A stretch of 8,128 nt of DNA from Trueperaceae bacterium (GTDB lineage: Bacteria; Deinococcota; Deinococci; Deinococcales; Trueperaceae): NCBI GenBank assembly GCA_007122815.1, contig SKSV01000173.1, positions 1-8,128 on the forward strand, read 5' to 3'. The stretch's first letter is position 1, and every line of letters starts with the position of its first letter. A program made the position numbers and the translations under genes. Below the pieces are notes generated by a model. The model had not been told where the DNA came from, did no database searches, and worked only from the letters and a program-made list of their open reading frames with translations. Below, piece by piece: positions 1 to 4,509 of this stretch.

Positions 1-27
1 ACCCGCACGCTCCCGCGACGAGGGTGC

Positions 28-951
28 TCACTCGGCGTCGCGCCCCCCGCTCTCGTAATCGCTTGTCGCTATGGCCCGCAGGCCTGCAGGTACGACCTCC
101 ACCTCCAGTGGTGTCGAGCTGACCACGTCTCCGTCAGCGTGCACCAGCAGCGGCGGCTCCGCATCGAGGCGGACGTGGCGCGCCTGCTTGAGGTCACCGA
201 CGCCTCGAGGGCCGCTCACCAGCCTGAGCACCGCCGCGACCGAGCGCCAGAAGCCGGGGTTGCGCAGCACCGCAACGTCTAGGAGACCGTCGTGCGGGTT
301 CACCACCGGTCCGACCTGGACGCCGGCCAGCTCCAGGCTGGCGCCGTTGAACAGCGTCACCGTGTGTGCTCTCAGGTTCTCCACGACCCCATCGAGCTCC
401 AAACGCACGTCGTGGTTGCGCCTGCCCCAGAGGTTCCGAGCCCCCGAGGCGAGGTAGGCCAGGAAACCGAACCGCGCTTTGGAGCGTGAGCCGACGTCGC
501 GGTTGATCTCGGCGTCGAGGCCCGCGCCGAAGAAGACCAGTGCGACGGTTTCGCTGCCGACGATGCGCATCACGTCCAGATCGACGATCTTCCCCTCGTC
601 GAGGGCCTCGATCGCTTCAGTGGGATCCATGGGTATGCCGAGCACGCGGGCGAGACCGTTGGCGGTCCCCGCGGGGATCATGCCCAGCGGCAGCCGGTGG
701 TCCGCCCGGACCGCTCCGGCGGCGGCCGCCGTGACGGTGCCGTCACCGCCAGCAACGAGGACGATCTCGAAGCCGTCCCGGGCGGCGCTTGCGGCCCATT
801 CGGTGGCGTCCCGGGAGTCGCGCGTGCGGCACACCTCAGCGTCTGCGCCGAGCCGGTCGAGCACCTCGCGCACCTTGGCCTCGAGTGAGCCGGGCTTGCC
901 GCGTCCCGCGGAGGGGTTGAGGATCACGAGCACCCGCTTGGCCGCCAGCAT
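28..951 (-). CDS. YegS/DgkB-type diacylglycerol (lipid) kinase family protein
   Basis: A 307-residue soluble protein of the DAGK catalytic-domain family, which transfers phosphate from ATP to a lipid hydroxyl (diacylglycerol, or sphingoid or related lipids) at the inner face of the membrane. Seen in the sequence: an N-terminal nucleotide-binding strand with NPSAGRGKP (12-20), the family hallmark GGDGT (68-72), and the P-x-GTANGLAR segment (93-102) of the active cleft. The second beta-sandwich domain carries NPHDGLLDV (218-226) and ends in HADGD (271-275) plus a P-x-x-L-type tail. Length is normal for the family (about 290-330). The ATG at 951 has no Shine-Dalgarno; a TAGCAT hexamer lies 5 nt upstream, suggesting a leaderless start. 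It is divergent from the MFS gene. The substrate cannot be told from sequence; homologues act on diacylglycerol, phosphatidylglycerol or sphingosine-like lipids. The family call is secure. Confidence 0.93.
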   Translation of the reverse strand: MLAAKRVLVILNPSAGRGKPGSLEAKVREVLDRLGADAEVCRTRDSRDATEWAASAARDGFEIVLVAGGDGTVTAAAAGAVRADHRLPLGMIPAGTANGLARVLGIPMDPTEAIEALDEGKIVDLDVMRIVGSETVALVFFGAGLDAEINRDVGSRSKARFGFLAYLASGARNLWGRRNHDVRLELDGVVENLRAHTVTLFNGASLELAGVQVGPVVNPHDGLLDVAVLRNPGFWRSVAAVLRLVSGPRGVGDLKQARHVRLDAEPPLLVHADGDVVSSTPLEVEVVPAGLRAIATSDYESGGRDAE

Positions 952-956
952 GCCGC

Positions 957-962
957 ATGCTA
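957..962 (-). promoter_or_regulatory. Candidate -10 (TAGCAT) of the lipid kinase gene, leaderless-type
   Basis: On the minus strand TAGCAT fits the TANNNT form of a bacterial -10 element and ends 5 nt before the ATG at 951. Transcription starting 6-7 nt downstream would begin at or next to the start codon. No Shine-Dalgarno is present. No good -35 hexamer is seen at 16-18 bp spacing, which lowers confidence. Confidence 0.35.
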
Positions 963-991
963 CCGAGTCCGGCCCGCGTTGGCGGCGAGGG

Positions 992-1002
992 CGTCACTGA
1001 CG
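992..1002. other. Perfect 11-bp inverted repeat CGTCA-C-TGACG in the divergent gap
   Basis: CGTCA and TGACG are exact inverse complements around one central base, midway in the 114-bp space between the lipid kinase and MFS start codons. It lies 30 bp upstream of the kinase -10 candidate and 50 bp upstream of the MFS one. It could be the operator of a dimeric regulator, but a palindrome this short can arise by chance in GC-rich DNA. Confidence 0.25.
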
Positions 1003-1052
1003 TTGTCTTCGTCGGCTCGAGTGGCCCCGGCCTCGAGGCGGCTCCGGCGGGG

Positions 1053-1058
1053 TAAGTT
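1053..1058 (+). promoter_or_regulatory. Candidate -10 (TAAGTT) of the MFS gene, leaderless-type
   Basis: TAAGTT (TANNNT) ends exactly 7 nt before the ATG at 1066, the usual distance from -10 to transcription start, so the mRNA would begin at or close to the A of the ATG. There is no Shine-Dalgarno in the preceding 12 nt; the GGGG at 1049-1052 is too far away. The -35 region is poor. The element helps to choose 1066 over the upstream TTG at 979. Confidence 0.45.
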
Positions 1059-1065
1059 CGGGCTC

Positions 1066-2253
1066 ATGGCCGTCGCGGCGTCTTCCAGGATCGCCTTGGC
1101 TGGAGCCCCTCTGGCCCTGTTGATCACCGCTGCGCACTTCGCGAACGACGCCTTCAGCAACGTGCTGCCGGCGTTCTTGCCCACCCTGCAGCTGCGCTTC
1201 GGACTCGGAGAGGCCGCTCTGGCGGGTCTCGTCGCCTTGATCTCGATCTCTGCCAACGTGCTGCAGGCCTTCGCGGGTGCTCTGACCGATCGCTGGGGCC
1301 GGCGTCGCGCTGCGGCTCTGGGGCTGCTGCTCTCGTCGGTGCTGATGAGCTTCATCGCGGTGGCGCCCAGCGTGGTGGTGCTGGTGGCGCTACTGGCCTT
1401 CGGTGGGATCGGTTCGGCGGTGTTCCACCCTGGTGCGGTGTCGATGATGCGGGGGGTCGGGGCCCGCACCAGCTTGAGTGTGGGCGTCTTCGCGGCTGGC
1501 GGCGCCATGGGCACCGCCATCATGCCCGTGGTGGTCTTGGCGATCCTGCGTTCGTACGGTCCGGAGTACGTGCCGTTGCTGGCCATGGTCGGGGTGCTGC
1601 TGGCGCTCGCGCTGTTCGTGTTCTCGCCCGTGCAGGTGCGCTCGTCGGGCCCCTCGCGGCCGAAGATCTTCGACGCGGGCCTCTTCCGCGGCCCGGTCGG
1701 CGCCCTCGCGCTCGCCGGGACCTTGCGTGCGACGGCGTTCGTGAGCTTCTCGAACGCGATGCCGCTCTACTTGGTGAACGTGCGCGGGCTCGCTGCCGAC
1801 GCTCCCCTGATCGGCTCTACCTTGGCCACCTACAGCTTCTCCGCCGCCGCCGCGGGACTGCTCGCAGGGGCGCTCGAGGGGAGGATAGGTCGCATCCGCC
1901 TGGTGGTCGCGAGCATGCTGCTGGCGGTGCCAGTGCTGGCGCTCACGCTGACGGCTGCGCCCGGCAGCCCGGCGTTCTTCGTGCTGGTGGCGCTCTCGGG
2001 GATGCTCACCAACGCCTCGGTGCCGCTCCTCGTGGTCAGCGCACAGGACCTCGCGCCGCACGCCGTGGGCAGCGCCTCGGGCATGCTGATGGGCTTCACC
2101 TGGGGCATGGCGGGCGTCGCCTACCTGGGCTTCGGGGCGCTGCAGGAGATCGCGGGCCTGACGCCGGCTCTGCTGGCGAGCTTCCTCTTCCTGCTGCCCG
2201 CCGCGATGCTGGCGGGCGTGGTCCTGTGGCGTCACCGGGAACGGCTGGGTTGA
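1066..2253 (+). CDS. MFS transporter, resembling the fosmidomycin-resistance (Fsr) group
   Basis: A 395-residue inner-membrane protein with about 12 hydrophobic segments, roughly at 12-32, 48-70, 83-101, 103-125, 135-160, 168-187, 209-235, 248-270, 276-297, 302-325, 333-357 and 365-388. This is the full major facilitator fold, presumably a proton-coupled exporter. Seen: HFANDAFSNVLPAFLP (24-39) in helix 1, which matches the H-x-x-ND...LPA pattern of Fsr-like proteins; the motif-A loop GALTDRWGRR (71-80); and FHPGA (120-124), the Fsr-type FHP in helix 4. The frame is open back to a TTG at 979, but that would add an Arg/Ser-rich, non-hydrophobic stretch lacking an initiation signal, so I start at the ATG at 1066. 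It converges on pgi. The substrate is unknown: Fsr assignment rests on motifs, and other small-molecule efflux is equally possible. Confidence 0.9.
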   Translation: MAVAASSRIALAGAPLALLITAAHFANDAFSNVLPAFLPTLQLRFGLGEAALAGLVALISISANVLQAFAGALTDRWGRRRAAALGLLLSSVLMSFIAVAPSVVVLVALLAFGGIGSAVFHPGAVSMMRGVGARTSLSVGVFAAGGAMGTAIMPVVVLAILRSYGPEYVPLLAMVGVLLALALFVFSPVQVRSSGPSRPKIFDAGLFRGPVGALALAGTLRATAFVSFSNAMPLYLVNVRGLAADAPLIGSTLATYSFSAAAAGLLAGALEGRIGRIRLVVASMLLAVPVLALTLTAAPGSPAFFVLVALSGMLTNASVPLLVVSAQDLAPHAVGSASGMLMGFTWGMAGVAYLGFGALQEIAGLTPALLASFLFLLPAAMLAGVVLWRHRERLG

Positions 2254-2272
2254 AGGGGGAGCGGTCGTGGGG

Positions 2273-3928
2273 TCAGGCTTCGCGCATGCGCTTGTAGGCC
2301 CCGATGAGGCCTGTGGTGGAGGAGTCGTGCGCGTCCCCTGCGGTCTCACCCTCGAGCTCGCCCAGCACGTCCTTGGCTAGCACCTTGCCGAGTTCGACGC
2401 CCATCTGGTCGAAGGAGTTCACGTTCCAGATCACGCCCTGGGCGAAGATCTTGTGCTCGTACATGGCGATCAGGGTTCCGAGAGCGCGAGGGGTGAGCTG
2501 CGGGTACAGGAAGCTTGTGGATGGTCTGTTCCCCTCGAAGCTCGTCGCGGCGCTGAGCAGCTCGAGCCTCTCGGCCGTGAGCTCTCGTGCATCGCTGCGC
2601 TTCTCGAGCGCGGCTCGAGCCTCCTCGACAGTGCGGCCGCGCATCAGCGCCTCGCTCTGGGCGAAGTAGTTCGAGAGCAGCAGCTCGTGGTGGTCGCTCA
2701 GGGGAGCGTGGGACCTCGCTGCGGCCAGGAAGTCGCAAGGTACCAGCCTCGTGCCCTGGTGAAGCAGCTGGTAGAAGGCGTGCTGGCCGTTCGTTCCGGG
2801 TTCGCCCCAGACGACGGGACCAGTGTCGACGCCGACGGGTCTGCCGTCGCGGTTGACGTGCTTGCCGTTGCTCTCCATGTCGGCCTGCTGCAGGTAGGCC
2901 GGGAAGCGCGAGAGGTTGTGGTCGTAGGGCAAGATCGCGTGGCTCTGCGCCCCCCAGAAGTTGTGGTACCAGACCCCGAGCAGCGCGAGGATCACGGGCA
3001 CGTTGCGCTCCACGGGGGTGTTGCGGAAGTGCTGATCGGCCGCGTGAGCGCCTGCGAGGAGCTCGTCGAAAGCGTCCGGGCCGATGGAGAGCATGATCGA
3101 TAGGCCCACCGCACTCCACAGTGAGTAGCGGCCGCCGACCCAGTCCCAGAACTCGAAGGTGGCCTCCTCGGGGATGCCGAACGCTTGAACCGCCTCGTGG
3201 TTGGTGCTTATGGCGACGAAGTGTCTACCGACCGCCTCCTCGTCGCCGGTGCGCTCGACGAACCAGGCGCGCGCGCTGCGCGCGTTCGCCATGGTCTCCT
3301 GGGTGGTGAAGGTCTTCGAGGCGACCAGGAAGAGCGTGGTGTCGGCGTCGACCAGGCGCAAGACCTGAGCGAGGTCGCTCGGGTCGACGTTCGAGACGAA
3401 GTGAGAGCGCAAGCGTTCGTGGCCGTAGGGCGAGAGCGCGGTGGTCACCATCTTCGGGCCCAGGTCGCTGCCGCCGATGCCGATGTTGACGACGTCCGTG
3501 AAGGGGGCACCCGTGCGGCCGGCGCGCGACCCGTCGCGAACGGCGAGGGCGAGATTGCGCATGCGGGCGAGCACCGAGCGCACGTCGGGCATGACGTCCT
3601 CACCGTCGACGAGTACCGGGGTGTCGCCCTGGTGACGCAGCGCGGTGTGCATCACCGCGCGGTCCTCGGTGACGTTGATGCGTTCTCCGGCGAACATCGC
3701 CTCGATGAGGCGCGGCAGCCCAGCTTGCTCGGCCAGTTCGAAGAGGAGCCGCATGGTGGCGTCGGTGACGCGGTGCTTGGAGTAGTCGACGAGCACGTCC
3801 CCCACGCTGGCGTGGTAGCGCTCGAAGCGTTCAGGGTCGCGCTCGAAGAGCTCGCGCATGTGCACGCTGCGCATCTCGCGCTGGTGAGTAACGAGCGCTT
3901 GCCAGGCCGGGTGGTCTGTCGGGGGCAT
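2273..3928 (-). CDS. pgi: Glucose-6-phosphate isomerase
   Basis: A 551-residue cytosolic enzyme that interconverts glucose 6-phosphate and fructose 6-phosphate in glycolysis and gluconeogenesis. Length is close to the 549 residues of the E. coli enzyme. Seen: the phosphate-binding IGIGGSDLGPKM (149-160); SKTFTTQE (204-211); the first family signature DWVGGRYSLWSAVG (262-275); the catalytic Glu in MESNGK (E352); the ring-opening His in GTNGQH (H383); and the second signature, positions 498-515, FDQMGVELGK, with catalytic K515. All three key catalytic residues are present, so it should be active. A GTG at 3958 is in frame, but the ATG at 3928 is chosen because AGAGGA lies 7 nt upstream. It is downstream of, and co-oriented with, the secreted-protein gene (79-nt gap) and converges on the MFS gene with 19 bp between stops. 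No frameshift or missing motif. Confidence 0.97.
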   Translation of the reverse strand: MPPTDHPAWQALVTHQREMRSVHMRELFERDPERFERYHASVGDVLVDYSKHRVTDATMRLLFELAEQAGLPRLIEAMFAGERINVTEDRAVMHTALRHQGDTPVLVDGEDVMPDVRSVLARMRNLALAVRDGSRAGRTGAPFTDVVNIGIGGSDLGPKMVTTALSPYGHERLRSHFVSNVDPSDLAQVLRLVDADTTLFLVASKTFTTQETMANARSARAWFVERTGDEEAVGRHFVAISTNHEAVQAFGIPEEATFEFWDWVGGRYSLWSAVGLSIMLSIGPDAFDELLAGAHAADQHFRNTPVERNVPVILALLGVWYHNFWGAQSHAILPYDHNLSRFPAYLQQADMESNGKHVNRDGRPVGVDTGPVVWGEPGTNGQHAFYQLLHQGTRLVPCDFLAAARSHAPLSDHHELLLSNYFAQSEALMRGRTVEEARAALEKRSDARELTAERLELLSAATSFEGNRPSTSFLYPQLTPRALGTLIAMYEHKIFAQGVIWNVNSFDQMGVELGKVLAKDVLGELEGETAGDAHDSSTTGLIGAYKRMREA

Positions 3929-3935
3929 AGCTCGG

Positions 3936-3941
3936 TCCTCT
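3936..3941 (-). promoter_or_regulatory. Shine-Dalgarno site of pgi (AGAGGA)
   Basis: AGAGGA on the minus strand lies 7 nt before the ATG at 3928. It fixes this start rather than the in-frame GTG at 3958, which would make the protein ten residues longer and would lie beyond this site. Confidence 0.7.
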
Positions 3942-3953
3942 CGGGGGGCGCTG

Positions 3954-3977
3954 GGCACGGCTCAAGCCGGTGCCGTG
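3954..3977 (-). other. Hairpin in the pgi leader, with two alternative pairings
   Basis: Read on the minus strand, the gap between the secreted-protein gene and pgi holds GGCAC-C-GGC, loop TTGA, GCC-GTGCC: an 8-bp stem with one bulged base (3974-3954). An overlapping alternative pairs CACGGC (3977-3972) with GCCGTG (3961-3956) around a 10-nt loop. It ends 12 nt before the pgi Shine-Dalgarno, and no T-run follows. It may be a weak terminator of the upstream gene, a processing or stability stem, or a leader structure; sequence does not decide. Confidence 0.4.
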
Positions 3978-4007
3978 GCTAGCGTCTCTGGTTGGGGCGT
4001 GGGCCCG

Positions 4008-4454
4008 TCAGCGCCCGCGGGCGATCATCCAGACGAGCTCCTGACCGCTGCGTATGACGAAGAGCAGCGCGCGCTGGGCGCCTCCGTCGCTGAACACCAC
4101 GCGGGTGTGTCGCTCGTTCCCGACGGTGGTCTCGCTGGTCTCTGCGCGGAACAGGCCCTGCATCAGCAGGTCGCGCTCCACTCCGTAGACGAGCGCGGGC
4201 TCGAGCGTGGCGGCCAGACCCGTTGCTGTGTAGACCTCCCAACCCTGCCACGCTGCCTGGTCGGGTACGCGGGCGACGAGCGCGTCGGCGCCGTCGCCGA
4301 CGGCGCGCAGGCTGCCTGACGGCCAGCTGACCGGGGGGAAGAGCTGGGAGGCGATGGCGGGAGCCAGCGCCACCTCGGCGAGGAGTTGGGCGCTCGCCGT
4401 CCCACCGGCGATCACCAGCAGGAGGGCGAGCGTGAAGGTCTTCAGCTTGCGCAT
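4008..4454 (-). CDS. Small secreted protein of unknown function
   Basis: A 148-residue protein that I do not recognise. The N-terminus is a textbook Sec signal peptide: a basic MRKLK, a hydrophobic stretch TFTLALLLVIAGG (6-18), and an A-x-A site (ASA, 20-22) giving cleavage before Q23. The mature 126 residues have no cysteine, so it is not a lipoprotein, and no further membrane segment, so it is probably periplasmic or exported. The mature part mixes short hydrophobic strands with polar turns. A C-terminal run, RVVFSDGGAQRALLFVIR (118-135) followed by LVWMIARGR, looks like beta-hairpins. The ATG at 4454 has no Shine-Dalgarno but has TAACCT 6 nt upstream, suggesting a leaderless mRNA. It lies between the cation ATPase and pgi on the same strand. 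No function is proposed. The signal peptide and a reading frame that fills the gap between neighbours make it a credible gene. Confidence 0.8.
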   Translation of the reverse strand: MRKLKTFTLALLLVIAGGTASAQLLAEVALAPAIASQLFPPVSWPSGSLRAVGDGADALVARVPDQAAWQGWEVYTATGLAATLEPALVYGVERDLLMQGLFRAETSETTVGNERHTRVVFSDGGAQRALLFVIRSGQELVWMIARGR

Positions 4455-4460
4455 GCGCAG

Positions 4461-4490
4461 AGGTTAGCAGGGCCGGCGGGTGCTTGCCAC
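4461..4490 (-). promoter_or_regulatory. Candidate promoter of the secreted-protein gene (GTGGCA-18-TAACCT)
   Basis: On the minus strand GTGGCA (4490-4485; 4 of 6 to TTGACA) is followed after 18 nt by TAACCT (4466-4461; TANNNT), which ends 6 nt before the ATG at 4454. No Shine-Dalgarno exists, consistent with a leaderless transcript. The -35 part lies in the apical part of the hairpin at 4470-4501. Confidence 0.5.
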
Positions 4491-4501
4491 CGCGCCGGCC
4501 C
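4470..4501 (-). terminator. Strong hairpin after the ATPase gene, likely terminator without a T-run
   Basis: The stem is GGGCCGGCG + GGTG (4470-4482) against CACC (4488-4491) and CGCCGGCCC (4493-4501), with one bulged G (4492) and a 5-nt loop: 13 nearly all G-C pairs. On the minus strand it begins 9 nt after the ATPase stop codon. No T-run follows (TGCTAACC), so it is not a classical intrinsic terminator, though U-less hairpins are proposed to terminate or stabilise 3' ends in some high-GC bacteria. It overlaps the promoter of the next gene. Confidence 0.6.
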
Positions 4502-4509
4502 CTCGCCCT

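Noticed and set aside
979..1065. N-terminal extension of the MFS protein from a TTG
   Set aside because: It adds 29 Ser/Arg/Ala-rich residues before the first helix, has no Shine-Dalgarno, and would place the TAAGTT promoter candidate inside the gene.
2254..2272. Possible bidirectional terminator between the MFS gene and pgi
   Set aside because: The 19-bp gap and its flanks show no stable hairpin and no T-run.
2282..2291. Palindrome GCGCATGCGC, which recurs at 4449-4458
   Set aside because: One copy is inside pgi codons and the other is formed by the start codon and first Arg codon of the secreted protein; two copies of a 10-bp GC-rich palindrome are not surprising.
1390..2349. 319-codon open frame on the minus strand across the MFS gene and the pgi end
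   Set aside because: Its product is a low-complexity Arg/Gln/His-rich chain typical of a shadow frame, and it overlaps two well-supported genes.
3268..3287. GCGCGC-rich alternating stretch
   Set aside because: It encodes Ala/Arg/Asn residues in the middle of pgi and needs no explanation beyond codon choice.
3185..3982. 265-codon open frame on the plus strand, antisense to pgi
   Set aside because: It shows no recognisable motif and lies opposite the conserved pgi coding region, so it is a compositional shadow.
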